A stretch of DNA of 36,975 nt from Lachnospiraceae bacterium (GTDB taxonomy: Bacteria > Bacillota > Clostridia > Lachnospirales > Lachnospiraceae): assembly GCA_029226225.1 (NCBI GenBank), contig JAQXXU010000038.1, positions 1-36,975 on the forward strand, written 5' to 3'. Below are positions 5,761 to 15,914 of the stretch, piece after piece. Position numbers and translations under genes: made by a program. The notes under the pieces are model-generated. The model was not told the origin of the DNA. It saw only the letters and a program-made list of their open reading frames with translations, and did not search any database. Every line of letters begins with the position of its first letter. The stretch's first letter is position 1.

Positions 5761-6633
5761 ATGTACCTGATAACCACAGACCCAGGCGTCTTTCGCACCT
5801 GGCTCTCTAAGTTCCTCTCAAACGGCCTTGACTTCTTCTGGAGCGTCGTCATCGCCCTTATAGTCTGGTTCGTCGGCGCGAAGGTCATCCGCATGATCCG
5901 GAAACTCGTGCGAAAGGCTATGGAGCGCCGTGACGTAGACAAGGGCGTCATCCAGTTTACAGATTCGGTCGTAAAGTACGGCTGCTATATAGCGCTTATC
6001 ATCGTGATCTTGAATGTCTTTGGCATCCAGACATCTTCAGTCGCCGCGGCAGTCGCATCACTAGGACTAACCGCCGGCCTGGCCCTGCAGGGATCGCTTT
6101 CAAACTTCGCCGGCGGCGTGCTGATACTGATCCTAAAGCCCTTTAAAGTCGGAGACTACATCATCGAGGATACACATAAGAATGAGGGCACGGTAGCGGA
6201 GATATCCATTTTTTACACGAGGCTTAAGACCATCGATAATAAGATAGTCGTGATACCGAACGGAACTCTCGCGAACGCATCGCTTACGAATGTGACGACG
6301 TCAGACAGGCGCCAGATAGACCTGACTTTTGGCATAGGCTACGACGATGACTTAAATAAGGCGAAAGCAATCCTTCAGCATATAGCAGAGACCACAGAGG
6401 AGAGGGTAAAGGATTCGGATATTCAGATTTTTGTCAGGGAACTTGCGGAATCATCGGTAAACCTGGGGTTTCGTATCTGGGTCCCAATGGATGACTACTG
6501 GAAAGTCCGCTGGGCACTTAACGAACGAGTGAAGCTCACTTTTGACAAGGAAGGCATCACGATACCATATAATCAGTTAGATGTAACAGTGAAAAAGGAG
6601 AATATAGATGACAAAGATACCAGAACAGTATGA
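5761..6633 (+). CDS. mscS: Small-conductance mechanosensitive channel (MscS family)
   Basis: 290 residues from ATG 5761. Membrane helices lie at about 22-45 and 67-88, and the pore helix TM3 is Ala/Gly-rich (AAAVASLGLTAGLALQGSLS, about 95-114). Then come LKPFKVGDYI, the beta domain (GTVAEISIFYTRLKTIDNK, VVIPNGTLANA) and the alpha/beta C-terminal vestibule. It opens under membrane tension to release solutes on hypo-osmotic shock. I reject the track's start at 5617 because its extra N-terminus is read through the structured RNA; ATG 5761 has GGAG upstream and the family opening. The stop overlaps the M16C gene by 26 nt, indicating one transcript. Confidence 0.92.
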   Translation: MYLITTDPGVFRTWLSKFLSNGLDFFWSVVIALIVWFVGAKVIRMIRKLVRKAMERRDVDKGVIQFTDSVVKYGCYIALIIVILNVFGIQTSSVAAAVASLGLTAGLALQGSLSNFAGGVLILILKPFKVGDYIIEDTHKNEGTVAEISIFYTRLKTIDNKIVVIPNGTLANASLTNVTTSDRRQIDLTFGIGYDDDLNKAKAILQHIAETTEERVKDSDIQIFVRELAESSVNLGFRIWVPMDDYWKVRWALNERVKLTFDKEGITIPYNQLDVTVKKENIDDKDTRTV

Positions 6634-9553
6634 ACTTATATTACAGCAGGACTTAAGCGACATACACTCCAAGGGCACCCTTTTAAAGCATAAAAAGAGC
6701 GGCGCCTATATCACGCTTATCGAAAACGATGATGTAAACAAAGTCTTCTACATCGGCTTCAAGACGACACCGGAGGACTCGACAGGAGTTCCGCATATCA
6801 TAGAGCATACGGTTTTATGTGGCTCGGAGAAGTACCCTGTAAAGGATCCGTTTGTAGAGCTAGTAAAGGGTTCGATGAACACCTTCTTAAACGCGATGAC
6901 ATATCCGGACAAGACAGTATATCCGGTTGCATCTACAAACGACAAGGACTTCGATAATCTGATCGATGTTTACTTAGACGCGGTTTTTCATCCGAATATC
7001 TATAAGCACGAGGAGATCTTTCGTCAGGAGGGCTGGCACTATGAGCTGGAGGATAAGGATTCGCCGCTTACGATAAACGGGGTTGTGTATAACGAGATGA
7101 AGGGTGCCTATTCTTCACCGGAGGATGTCTTAGAGCGTGTCACGATGAACTCACTCTATCCTGATAATACCTATGGTGTCGAATCAGGCGGAGATCCGAA
7201 GGACATTCCAAACCTGACATATGAGAATTATCTGGCTTTCCATCAGAGATACTATCATCCGTCGAACTCGTATATCTACATCTATGGTGACTGTGACATG
7301 GAGAAAAAGCTCGAGTACTTAGATAAAGAGTACTTAAGCCATTACGATGCTATCGACCCGAAAACAGACATAACTCCGGAGCCCGCTTTTAAGAAAATGG
7401 CTGAAGTAAAAATGCCATACCCGGTATCGGCAGAGGAGAGTGAAGAGGGAAAGACCTATTTTTCACTGAACTATTCAGTTGGCGAGGCAGATGACATAAA
7501 GCTCGCTGCAGCGCTTGATATATTAGACTATGCTCTTCTCGAAGCACCGGGAGCTCCGCTCCGTCAGGCACTACTAGACGCCGGTATCGGAACCGACGTC
7601 TATGGCGGACCTCAGTCTATCCAGCAGCCTTACTTTTCTATCACGGTAAAAGGCAGTGACGATTCGAAGAAGGAACAGTTTAAGGAGTTAGTCGAAAAGA
7701 CTCTTACAGACTTAGCCGAGAATGGACTTGACCACAGGTCACTTCTCGCCGGAATTAATTCAGATGAGTTTAAGTATCGTGAAGCTGATTTCGGAGGCTT
7801 CCCTAAGGGACTTATCTGGGGACTAGGCATCCTAGACAGCTGGCTCTATAACAAGAACCTGCCGTTCATAAGGCTGCAGCTTCTTCCTATCTATGCAGAC
7901 CTGAAGAGAGAGATCGACAACAACTACTTCGAAGGTCTGATAAAGAAGTACTTCCTTGAGAATACACACAGCTCTTTAGTCGAGATCTACCCGGAGGCTG
8001 GCCTTCAGAAGAAAGAGGACGACGAGTTCAGAAAGCAGATGGCTGAGAAGAAGGCTTCTTTCTCTGATGCTGAGCTTGAAAAAATAATCGCAGACACGAA
8101 ACACTTAAAGGAGTACCAGGGTACACCTTCAAGCCAGGAGGATTTAGCGAAGATACCTTGTCTTTCACGTGATGATCTGGAGAAGAAGGTCCGACCTGTA
8201 AATAAAAAAATCTACATCCGCGAGGGCCTTCCGGTCATTTTTACAGATGTGGAGACGAACGGGATCGATTACCTCGACCTGCTCTTTGATATCGGAAATA
8301 TCGGCCTAGATGACGCGGCAGGCTTTGCTTTCGGCATGAGGCTTTTAGGACTTGTCGATACGAAGGACTTTAGCTATAAGGATTTCGCGACAGAGGTGAA
8401 CCTGCATTTAGGAAGTCTTTCAGCCGACGTCTCAGTCATAGGCACCGGAAATGGTGACATAGAGCCTCTTCCGGGAGCAAAGACAGATGGCTATAGATTT
8501 TTCGCGGATATAAAGACGAAGTTTACATATGAGGAAGCTGACTCGGCGATGATGCTTTTATACCAGATGCTCTTCACGTCTGATTTTTCGGATAAGAAGA
8601 GGATAAAAGAAGTCCTACTCGAGGAAAAGAATTCAGTCGAGATGCGCTTTATGACTTCAGGAAACGCGGCAGCTGCTATGCGCGGACTTTCACACCTGAA
8701 AAAGTCTTCGGCGCTTTCAGACGCAGTCGGTGGCATCAGATACCTGAGATTCCTTCAGGATTTTGCAGAGCACTTCGACGAGAGAGTCGATAGCTTTGTA
8801 GAGACTTTTAAGAGAGAGTTAAAGACAGCGCTTAGTGTCAACACTATGATAGTTTCTACGACCGGCCGTGATCAGGTCATGGATATAATCGATACTTATC
8901 AGCAGAAGGCACTTGAGGTCTTAAATGCGAAAAATGACCTGCCGGCTGCCGATATAAAGCTCGATAAGGCGGTAAAGAATGAAGGTTTTAAGTCAGCATC
9001 GAAGGTGAACTTCGTAAGTGAAGCCGGAAACTTCAAAGACCATGGACTTGCGTACAAGGGAGCTTTCAGTATATTAAAGGTTGCTTTAAGCTACGACTAC
9101 CTCTGGATCAATATCCGTGTAAAGGGTGGTGCATATGGCTGTGCAGCGGACTTCAGAAGAAGCGGAAATACGACCTTTACTACGTATAGGGATCCGCATC
9201 TTAAAGAGTCAAGTGATATCCTTTTAGCTACACCGGAATACATAAAGGATTTTGAAGTATCTGACAGGGATATGGACAAGTATGTGATCGGAGCCATCAG
9301 TAACCTCGACACACCGCTTACCCCTTCGATGGAAGGACAGAGGGCGCTAACAGCAGTCATCGGAGGCATTTCGGATGAGCTTTTACAAAAAGAACGTGAC
9401 GAAGTCCTGAATGCTACCCAGGCTGATATAAGAGCCTTAGCAGAGCCTGTAGAGGCAGCGCTTTCAGACGCAGTCCTCACAGTCGTAGGTTCCGAGGAAG
9501 CGATAGACGAAAACAAAGAACTATTTGACAGAACGGAGAACCTTTTTGGCTGA
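6608..9553 (+). CDS. M16C family zinc metallopeptidase (presequence-protease/insulinase type)
   Basis: 981 residues, the single-chain two-lobe size of M16C. The inverted zinc motif HIIEH is at 63-67 (H-x-x-E-H) and the third ligand lies in YNEMKGAYS near residue 163. The C-terminal half carries the RVKGGAYGCAA substrate-grip motif. Family members degrade unfolded peptides in a closed chamber; no signal peptide is visible, so it is probably cytoplasmic. The ATG at 6608 has AAGGAG upstream and overlaps mscS. The M16C-era-recO order is one I associate with Lachnospiraceae. The precise substrate is unknown. Confidence 0.92.
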   Translation: MTKIPEQYELILQQDLSDIHSKGTLLKHKKSGAYITLIENDDVNKVFYIGFKTTPEDSTGVPHIIEHTVLCGSEKYPVKDPFVELVKGSMNTFLNAMTYPDKTVYPVASTNDKDFDNLIDVYLDAVFHPNIYKHEEIFRQEGWHYELEDKDSPLTINGVVYNEMKGAYSSPEDVLERVTMNSLYPDNTYGVESGGDPKDIPNLTYENYLAFHQRYYHPSNSYIYIYGDCDMEKKLEYLDKEYLSHYDAIDPKTDITPEPAFKKMAEVKMPYPVSAEESEEGKTYFSLNYSVGEADDIKLAAALDILDYALLEAPGAPLRQALLDAGIGTDVYGGPQSIQQPYFSITVKGSDDSKKEQFKELVEKTLTDLAENGLDHRSLLAGINSDEFKYREADFGGFPKGLIWGLGILDSWLYNKNLPFIRLQLLPIYADLKREIDNNYFEGLIKKYFLENTHSSLVEIYPEAGLQKKEDDEFRKQMAEKKASFSDAELEKIIADTKHLKEYQGTPSSQEDLAKIPCLSRDDLEKKVRPVNKKIYIREGLPVIFTDVETNGIDYLDLLFDIGNIGLDDAAGFAFGMRLLGLVDTKDFSYKDFATEVNLHLGSLSADVSVIGTGNGDIEPLPGAKTDGYRFFADIKTKFTYEEADSAMMLLYQMLFTSDFSDKKRIKEVLLEEKNSVEMRFMTSGNAAAAMRGLSHLKKSSALSDAVGGIRYLRFLQDFAEHFDERVDSFVETFKRELKTALSVNTMIVSTTGRDQVMDIIDTYQQKALEVLNAKNDLPAADIKLDKAVKNEGFKSASKVNFVSEAGNFKDHGLAYKGAFSILKVALSYDYLWINIRVKGGAYGCAADFRRSGNTTFTTYRDPHLKESSDILLATPEYIKDFEVSDRDMDKYVIGAISNLDTPLTPSMEGQRALTAVIGGISDELLQKERDEVLNATQADIRALAEPVEAALSDAVLTVVGSEEAIDENKELFDRTENLFG

Positions 9554-10454
9554 AAATACAAAAAGCGGTTTCGTGACACTTATCGGACGTCCGAATGTCG
9601 GCAAATCAACGCTTATGAACCGGATCATCGGACAGAAGATAGCGATCACGTCTAACAAGCCGCAGACCACAAGAAACAGAATAGAGACAGTACTGACAGA
9701 TGACAGAGGACAGATAGTATTCCTTGATACCCCGGGCATCCACAAGGCAAAGAACAAGCTTGGCGTCTACATGCAGAAAGTAACGACTGCTGCGATGAAG
9801 GGAGTCGACCTGATCCTCTGGCTGATAGAGCCTGATGAGTTCGTCGGAGGCGGAGACGCCTATATAGCCGAGAGACTCAAGAATCAGAACACGAAGGTCA
9901 TCCTCGTGATAAATAAGACCGACACTATCCCGCATGAGAATATCCTCACCACGATAAACGCGTACAAGGACTTACTTGACTTTGCTGAGATAGTTCCGGT
10001 TTCGGCCTTAAGGAACAGCGGAATTGACGACCTCGTAGATACTATTTTTAAATATCTGCCGGAGGGACCTTACTTCTTTGATCCTGACACTATCACAGAT
10101 CAGCCGGAGAGAGCTATAGTAGCTGAGATGATCAGGGAAAAAGCTCTCCATGCTCTATCAGACGAGGTCCCGCATGGTATCGCCGTCATGGTAGACCAGA
10201 TGCACGACAGGAAGGACAAGCCTATCTGTGATATCGATGCGACGATCATCTGCGAGAGAGAATCACACAAGGGGATCATCATCGGAAAGCGAGGCTCCAT
10301 GCTTAAAAAAATAGGTACAAATGCCCGCTACGAGATCGAGCGGCTCTTAGGCTGTAAGGTGAACCTGAAGCTCTTCGTAAAGGTAAAGGAGAACTGGCGT
10401 GATTCCGAAGTTCTTCTGGCAAACTACGGATTTAAGAACGAGGATGAAGAGTAG
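9546..10454 (+). CDS. era: GTPase Era
   Basis: 302 residues from TTG 9546. G1 GRPNVGKS (14-21), the KPQTTR switch I, G3 DTPGIH, G4 NKTD, G5 SALR, then a C-terminal KH domain with IIGKRGSMLKKIG. Era binds 16S rRNA near its 3' end and helps assemble the 30S subunit. The track starts at another TTG (9525), but GGAG lies seven bases before TTG 9546 and the family usually begins just before K-S-G-F-V. It overlaps the M16C gene by 8 nt and recO by one base (TAGTG), so it is translationally coupled. Confidence 0.96.
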   Translation: MAENTKSGFVTLIGRPNVGKSTLMNRIIGQKIAITSNKPQTTRNRIETVLTDDRGQIVFLDTPGIHKAKNKLGVYMQKVTTAAMKGVDLILWLIEPDEFVGGGDAYIAERLKNQNTKVILVINKTDTIPHENILTTINAYKDLLDFAEIVPVSALRNSGIDDLVDTIFKYLPEGPYFFDPDTITDQPERAIVAEMIREKALHALSDEVPHGIAVMVDQMHDRKDKPICDIDATIICERESHKGIIIGKRGSMLKKIGTNARYEIERLLGCKVNLKLFVKVKENWRDSEVLLANYGFKNEDEE

Positions 10455-11209
10455 TGTCCGATGAGAAAAACTTCCTTAAGGCCAGAGGCTTCGTGCTCTC
10501 ATCAATGCCAGTCGGAGAAAATGACAGGCGTATCGTAGTCCTTACGAAGGAGCTTGGAAAAACTTCGGCCTTTGTCAGAGGCGGAGCAAAGCCTAAAAGT
10601 CCACTGCTCGCGGCGACGAATCCTTTTTTCTTCGGAGACTTTGAATTCTATGCCGGGACAAATTCCCTGACACTCCGGGGGGCAAAGCAGCAGGCGAGAT
10701 TTGACGATATCCTAAAAGACTTGGATGATACCTATATGGGGATGTATTTTCTCGAAGTAAGCGGATATTTTGGGAATGAGGCAGTAGATGAAAGTGACAG
10801 GCTAAATCTACTTTACGTGGCTATTAAGGCACTGATGGCACACCGGATAGACAGACAGCTGATAAGGCTTGTCTTCGAGCTTCGCACGATGCTTATAAAC
10901 GGTGTCTATCCGGACGTTTTTTCATGCCATCACTGTGGAAAGCACCTGGATGTAAACGAGGAAAACCTGTTCTCGGCTGCAGACTGTTTTTTTTACGATA
11001 GTGCATGCAGGAGCACAATAAATGGGACAGCCATGACAGTATCGCCATACGTCATGTATGCTCTTCAGTTTGTGATGTCCGCACCGGTCGGACGGATTTT
11101 TTCTTTTGAGCTGAAGGGTGAGGCTTTAGAGGATTTTTCTTATATAATAAGGAGACTTAGAAACCGTTTTTTCGAGCATACATTTAAGACAGAGCGCTTT
11201 CTTACTTGA
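10454..11209 (+). CDS. recO: DNA repair protein RecO
   Basis: 251 residues with GTG start sharing one base with the era stop. An N-terminal OB-fold (ARGFVLSSMPVGENDRRIVVL, ...TSAFVRGGAKPKSP) is followed by a helical domain with a zinc-binding cluster, CHHCGKH ... ADC ... DSAC. RecO loads RecA on SSB-coated DNA with RecR in the RecF pathway of gap repair. Location after era is common in Firmicutes. Confidence 0.93.
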   Translation: MSDEKNFLKARGFVLSSMPVGENDRRIVVLTKELGKTSAFVRGGAKPKSPLLAATNPFFFGDFEFYAGTNSLTLRGAKQQARFDDILKDLDDTYMGMYFLEVSGYFGNEAVDESDRLNLLYVAIKALMAHRIDRQLIRLVFELRTMLINGVYPDVFSCHHCGKHLDVNEENLFSAADCFFYDSACRSTINGTAMTVSPYVMYALQFVMSAPVGRIFSFELKGEALEDFSYIIRRLRNRFFEHTFKTERFLT

Positions 11210-11233
11210 AAAACAGGGCAAAAGGCGTATAAT
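11206..11233 (+). promoter_or_regulatory. Promoter giving a nearly leaderless transcript for the 11243 gene
   Basis: TTGAAA, 16-bp spacer, perfect TATAAT. The -10 ends nine bases before the ATG, so the predicted start lies 2-4 nt from the ATG, and no ribosome site is present. Confidence 0.55.
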
Positions 11234-11242
11234 TGTCAAAGT

Positions 11243-11956
11243 ATGGATAAAAGAGAAACACCGACGCCGGAGCAGCTCAGGTTATACCGGCGAAGAAAGA
11301 AGATACTTCAGAAAAAACGCAGAAGAAGAAAGAGAGCGCTTATTATTATAGCGGCGATTGCCATAGTAGTTATAGTAGTACTTGTCGCAGTTCTGTCTGG
11401 CTCGTTCGAGAAGAGAAGCAGCAAGGATATGCTGACACTCGAGAGTGACGGGACAGTAGTCTTCGAAGAGAACGGAGACATGAATGACGCCAGTGGATTG
11501 AAGCAGTTCGTAAAGAGCCAGATCATGTCTTACAATAACACTAATGGCGCAGAGTCTGTAAAGCTCGAGAGATACGCGAGAGACGGTGATCATTACTACG
11601 TAAGGACACGATATAAGGACCTGGCGACCTACTCGGATTTCACCGGGTACGAGGCTTTTTACGGAACAGTCTCTGAAGCGAAGGCAGCAGGCTACGATTT
11701 CGATTCAGCTTTTAAAACTATCACCTATCAGAAATCTACTGATACACTAACCTTTAAAGACGCGAGCGCCGATGCTTTCAAGGAGCAGAGGGTCTTCATC
11801 ATAAAGGAATGGGGCATAAAGGTAAAGTCACCGGAGACGGTCAGCGGAGTTTCGCTTGCCGGGAATGTAAAGTATGATCCGGGCAGTGAGACGGTGACGA
11901 TAGCAAAGCAGTCAGACAGCGGTACAGCACCGCTTACATATATTTTTTATAGATAG
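11243..11956 (+). CDS. Membrane-anchored protein of unknown function
   Basis: 237 residues. A strongly basic cytoplasmic segment ([17 protein letters not shown], about 16-32) is followed by one membrane helix (33-52, [18 protein letters not shown]) and an extracellular alpha/beta domain beginning [18 protein letters not shown]. The basic-then-hydrophobic order gives an N-in, C-out topology. I do not recognise the outer domain. Its place between recO and glyQS suggests a lineage-conserved envelope protein, but its role is unknown. Confidence 0.82.
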   Translation: MDKRETPTPEQLRLYRRRKKILQKKRRRRKRALIIIAAIAIVVIVVLVAVLSGSFEKRSSKDMLTLESDGTVVFEENGDMNDASGLKQFVKSQIMSYNNTNGAESVKLERYARDGDHYYVRTRYKDLATYSDFTGYEAFYGTVSEAKAAGYDFDSAFKTITYQKSTDTLTFKDASADAFKEQRVFIIKEWGIKVKSPETVSGVSLAGNVKYDPGSETVTIAKQSDSGTAPLTYIFYR

Positions 11957-11970
11957 AGAGGATTTTTATC

Positions 11971-13368
11971 ATGGTAAAGAGTCTGGACACAATAGTACAG
12001 CTGGCAAAAAGCCGTGGATTCGTATATCCGGGATCAGAGATATACGGAGGCCTTGCGAATACATGGGATTATGGTAATCTCGGCGTCGAGCTCAAGAATA
12101 ACGTAAAGCGTGCCTGGTGGCAGAAGTTCATTCAGGAGAGTCCGTATAATGTCGGAGTAGACTGCGCCATTCTTATGAATCCGCAGACATGGGTAGCATC
12201 AGGACATTTAGGTGGTTTCTCAGATCCTCTGATGGACTGTAAGGAGTGTCACGAGAGATTCAGAGCAGACCAGCTGATCGAGAACTTTGCGCATGATAAC
12301 GATATAGAGCTGGAGAGCTCTGTAGATGGCTGGACAAACGAGCAGATGGAGAACTGGATCGAGGAGCATAACGTGCCATGTCCTTCATGCGGCAAGCATA
12401 ACTTCACAGAGATCAGACAGTTCAACCTGATGTTCAAGACCTTTCAGGGTGTTACAGAGGATGCGAAGAATACAGTTTACCTTCGTCCAGAGACAGCCCA
12501 GGGTATCTTTGTAAACTTCAAGAACGTAGCCCGTACTTCGAGAAAGAAGATTCCGTTCGGCATCGGACAGATAGGAAAGTCCTTCAGAAACGAGATCACA
12601 CCTGGAAACTTCACTTTCCGTACAAGAGAGTTCGAGCAGATGGAGCTTGAGTTCTTCTGCGAGCCTGGAACAGATCTCGAGTGGTTCCAGTATTGGAGAA
12701 AGTTCTGCCATAACTGGCTTTTATCACTTGGCATCAAGGATGAGCATTTAAGACTTCGTGACCATGACCCGGCAGGGCTTGCCTTCTATTCAAAGGGAAC
12801 TACAGATATCGAGTACACCTTCCCGTTCGGCTGGGGCGAGCTCTGGGGCATCGCTGACAGAACAGACTATGACCTGGGACGTCATCAGGAAGTATCAGGA
12901 CAGGATCTGACATACTTCGATGATACGAAGAATGAGAAGTACTTACCATATGTCATCGAGCCTTCACTAGGTGCAGACCGTGTAGTTCTTGCCTTCCTCT
13001 GCGAGGCATATGACGAGGAGAATATCGGAACAGAAGAGAAGCCTGATGTTCGTACAGTCCTTCACTTCCATCCGGCACTTGCCCCTGTAAAGATCGGTGT
13101 ATTCCCACTCTCAAAGAAGCTGGCTGAGCCTGCACAGAAGGTATATGCAGAGCTTAGTAAGAGATATAACTGCGAGTACGACGACAGAGGAAACATCGGA
13201 AAGAGATACCGCCGTCAGGATGAGATCGGAACTCCGTTCTGCGTGACCTACGACTTTGATTCTGAGGAAGACCACTGCGTTACAGTCCGTGACCGTGATT
13301 CGATGAATCAGGAGCGTGTCGCTATTGATGAGCTGAAAGATTACTTCGAGGACAAGTTCGATTTCTGA
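11971..13368 (+). CDS. glyQS: Glycyl-tRNA synthetase, dimeric (alpha2) type
   Basis: 465 residues, one polypeptide, class [22 protein letters not shown] opens the catalytic domain; [14 protein letters not shown] and the motif 2 stretch [20 protein letters not shown] form the adenylate site; [14 protein letters not shown] is motif 3; an anticodon-binding domain ([13 protein letters not shown]) closes the protein. It charges tRNA-Gly in the cytoplasm. There are 14 nt between it and the upstream gene, with AGAGAGGA as ribosome site. No T-box leader is present. This archaeal/eukaryal-like form replaces the alpha2beta2 GlyQ/GlyS enzyme. Confidence 0.96.
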   Translation: MVKSLDTIVQLAKSRGFVYPGSEIYGGLANTWDYGNLGVELKNNVKRAWWQKFIQESPYNVGVDCAILMNPQTWVASGHLGGFSDPLMDCKECHERFRADQLIENFAHDNDIELESSVDGWTNEQMENWIEEHNVPCPSCGKHNFTEIRQFNLMFKTFQGVTEDAKNTVYLRPETAQGIFVNFKNVARTSRKKIPFGIGQIGKSFRNEITPGNFTFRTREFEQMELEFFCEPGTDLEWFQYWRKFCHNWLLSLGIKDEHLRLRDHDPAGLAFYSKGTTDIEYTFPFGWGELWGIADRTDYDLGRHQEVSGQDLTYFDDTKNEKYLPYVIEPSLGADRVVLAFLCEAYDEENIGTEEKPDVRTVLHFHPALAPVKIGVFPLSKKLAEPAQKVYAELSKRYNCEYDDRGNIGKRYRRQDEIGTPFCVTYDFDSEEDHCVTVRDRDSMNQERVAIDELKDYFEDKFDF

Positions 13369-13387
13369 TCATTAGGAGAGATTACAT

Positions 13388-13900
13388 ATGAAAAACAGGG
13401 TAGGAGGAATCATAGGACTGCTCCTTACAGTCCTTTTGCTCGTACTTTATCTGCCACCGCTTATGCTTTACGGAATACTTGATATCGGCAATATCATCGG
13501 ATTTGTTCTCGCGGCGCTTGCACTCATTTTTGCGATACAGCAGTTTAAAAAAGCAAGTGACAGCGCTCCGAAACGAGACTATGACCGGTCGGTTTCCGGA
13601 GGCACCAGAGGAAGGCTTCACCGACAGTATAACCATGATATGGGAAGAAGCACCGTGCTTATCGAGCGCGGTGGCCTCGGGAATTTCACCGCGGACTCTT
13701 CTATCGGATACGATGGTGACAGGACTTCGCACGCAGGTCTTATAGCATGGATCGTGATCCTGTTGATCGTTGTGGCATTTTTTGCACAGGGACTTATCAG
13801 GATGAACGCGCAGGATATCATCGCAGACTCACAGTGGTGGAATGTCGCCACGAACCTGACTGATGAATGTGCGCAGGTACTTTATTCTACATTCTTATGA
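13388..13900 (+). CDS. Small membrane protein of unknown function
   Basis: 170 residues, AGGAG ribosome site. Membrane helices at about 7-28 and 32-50, then a charged soluble loop (residues 55-115, with a Gly/Arg-rich SVSGGTRGRLHR) and a third helix at about 118-137. No family recognised. Its stop overlaps the start of the VWA gene (ATGA), so the two are made together and may form a complex. Confidence 0.8.
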   Translation: MKNRVGGIIGLLLTVLLLVLYLPPLMLYGILDIGNIIGFVLAALALIFAIQQFKKASDSAPKRDYDRSVSGGTRGRLHRQYNHDMGRSTVLIERGGLGNFTADSSIGYDGDRTSHAGLIAWIVILLIVVAFFAQGLIRMNAQDIIADSQWWNVATNLTDECAQVLYSTFL

Positions 13901-15054
13901 AAAAAATACTTTTAACTCTGGCGGCATGTGTTCTTGCCGCCTCATTTTATACAGAGACAGCTGAGGCGGCGAAGCTGTCTGTCGAACAGGTGAAACTGTC
14001 GCCGCCTGATGCAGATGCATATATCTATTCAGAGAAAAATGACTTATCAGATGTGAAAACATCTGATATTTCAGCAGACCTGGGCGGAAAAGCTCTTGAT
14101 GTAGAAGCGATCGAAAGCTCTGGTCATTCAAACGGAGGAACCTTTTACGCATTTTTACTTGATGTGTCAGGTTCTATACCGCAGGCATCTCTTGATGCCG
14201 CAGTAAGCTCCATCAGTGATATAGCTGATGACATGACAGATGCTGACAGGCTTGCTGTCATAACCTTCGGTGATAAGGTAAATGTGATCTCGGATGGTTC
14301 CAGGAGTGCGTCGTCCACTGTCAGAAAACTGAAAGGTCTTAAGGCTGATGATAAAACTACTGCTTTTTATACGGCTATGGACTCTCTGATAAAAGTGACT
14401 GAAAATGCCGGAGACAAGCGGACTGTAGCGGTCGTAGTCTCAGATGGAGTAGATGATACGGATGCTGGAATGACTGAGGACGAGCTTACAGACACTCTGA
14501 AGCAGAGCGGAGTAGCTGTCTATGCACTCCAGGTCGGAAATGTCACGGCATCGCAGACAGATCACCTGAAGAAGTTTATAAGTGTCTCAGGCGGTGAAGT
14601 GTACCGTTTTTCAGAACAGAACGCGAAGAAGACCATAAAGTCACTGACAGGACATCTGGGAGAAGTTTACAGGGTACACCTGACAGGAGGAACGGCACCT
14701 GAAAAGGATACCAGCCTCAGGCTACAGATAAAAGGCTTTGATCCCGTCACATGGACCGTGAAAAAGGAGACATGGAAAAAAGCTGATAAGGAAGAGACTT
14801 CTGCAAAGAAAGAAGCCCCAGAGCAGAAGACCGAAAAAAAGGAAAGAATAGTCCAGACGAATTTCAGCTCGGAAAAACGAGCAGTGGTGACGGCAATCGC
14901 AGTCGTAGTTATAGTTACAGCCATAGTAGTCGTCATACTGCTTTCGCTTCATAATAAAAAAGTCAAAGAGGCATTTTATAAAGAAAATGGTCTCGACGCC
15001 AAAGAAATCGAAGAGATAAATAAGAAGATAAAGCAGAAGAGAAGGAGACACTGA
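13897..15054 (+). CDS. Secreted, membrane-anchored von Willebrand factor A domain protein
   Basis: 385 residues from ATG 13897. A signal peptide (MKKILLTLAACVLAASFYTE...AEA) is followed by a VWA domain with MIDAS DVSGS (89-93), a TTAFYTA threonine segment and VVSDGVDDTD. A Glu/Lys-rich spacer, one membrane helix (VVTAIAVVVIVTAIVVVILL) and a very basic cytoplasmic tail (KKIKQKRRRH) follow. The domain thus faces outward and likely binds a metal-dependent ligand. I reject the track's 13867 start, which precedes the signal peptide. It overlaps uppP by one base (TGATG). Confidence 0.87.
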   Translation: MKKILLTLAACVLAASFYTETAEAAKLSVEQVKLSPPDADAYIYSEKNDLSDVKTSDISADLGGKALDVEAIESSGHSNGGTFYAFLLDVSGSIPQASLDAAVSSISDIADDMTDADRLAVITFGDKVNVISDGSRSASSTVRKLKGLKADDKTTAFYTAMDSLIKVTENAGDKRTVAVVVSDGVDDTDAGMTEDELTDTLKQSGVAVYALQVGNVTASQTDHLKKFISVSGGEVYRFSEQNAKKTIKSLTGHLGEVYRVHLTGGTAPEKDTSLRLQIKGFDPVTWTVKKETWKKADKEETSAKKEAPEQKTEKKERIVQTNFSSEKRAVVTAIAVVVIVTAIVVVILLSLHNKKVKEAFYKENGLDAKEIEEINKKIKQKRRRH

Positions 15055-15914
15055 TGATAGAATTACTTAAAGCAGCTCTTTTCGGATTGGTCGAGGGAAT
15101 CACTGAATGGCTTCCGGTTTCATCGACAGGTCATATGATACTCTTAAACCACTGGGTGAAGCTCGACGTCTCACAGAGCTTCTACGATATGTTCGAGGTC
15201 GTGATCCAGCTGGGGGCTATAATGGCTGTTGTCATCATATTCTGGAATCAGCTCTGGCCTTTCTACATGAAAAAAGTAAAGGTGCCGGGAGTCGTAGCAA
15301 CTAAGACCCGCCCAGCCTGGAAAAAGGGCGCTGCCGACATGTGGCTTAAGATCATCATCTGCTGTATTCCTGCGGCTGTAGTGGGACTTTTATTTGATGA
15401 TGAGATAGACAGGCTGTTTTACCATCCGATCCCTGTGGCACTCGCACTTATCATAGTAGGTGTTATTTTTATCATAGTGGAGCTGACCGCTGGTAAAAAT
15501 GCTCCGAAGGCTGATTCTATCGCAGATATGAGCTTTATGATGGTCTGGTGGATAGGAGTGGCGCAGACTATAGCGGCCATTTTTCCGGGGACATCAAGGT
15601 CTGGAGCTACTATAATCGGCGCCCTGATAGTCGGAGTGAGCCGTGAAGCGGCAGCGGAGTTTACCTTCTTTCTGGCGGTTCCTGTAATGCTTGGAGCCTC
15701 TATTCTTAAAGTAGTAAAGTACCTACACGATGGCCTTACCATGACGGCTATGGAGGGCGGCGTTCTGGCAGTTGGCTGCATAGTGGCCTTCGTAGTTTCC
15801 ATTATCGTGATCCGCTTTTTCATGAACTATATCCGCAAGCATGACTTCAAGGTGTTCGGGTATTACCGGATTATTCTTGGAATAGTTGTCCTGGCGCTGA
15901 GTTCAAAGTTCTGA
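15054..15914 (+). CDS. uppP: Undecaprenyl-diphosphatase UppP (BacA)
   Basis: 286 residues, multi-spanning. The two signature motifs are present: GLVEGITEWLPVSSTGHMIL (residues about 11-30, catalytic Glu and SSTGH) and FPGTSRSGATI in the second half. It dephosphorylates undecaprenyl diphosphate to recycle the lipid carrier for cell-wall precursors, and overproduction gives bacitracin resistance. It is translationally coupled to the VWA gene. The final codons (ALSSKF) are part of the left arm of an inverted repeat. Confidence 0.96.
   Translation: MIELLKAALFGLVEGITEWLPVSSTGHMILLNHWVKLDVSQSFYDMFEVVIQLGAIMAVVIIFWNQLWPFYMKKVKVPGVVATKTRPAWKKGAADMWLKIIICCIPAAVVGLLFDDEIDRLFYHPIPVALALIIVGVIFIIVELTAGKNAPKADSIADMSFMMVWWIGVAQTIAAIFPGTSRSGATIIGALIVGVSREAAAEFTFFLAVPVMLGASILKVVKYLHDGLTMTAMEGGVLAVGCIVAFVVSIIVIRFFMNYIRKHDFKVFGYYRIILGIVVLALSSKF

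Noticed and set aside
11957-11970. T-box leader for glyQS
   Set aside because: Only 14 nt separate it from the upstream gene and no T-box sequence or terminator is visible.
13867-13896. Upstream start for the VWA protein
   Set aside because: It would place ten residues before an obvious signal peptide; ATG 13897 overlaps the previous stop as ATGA.
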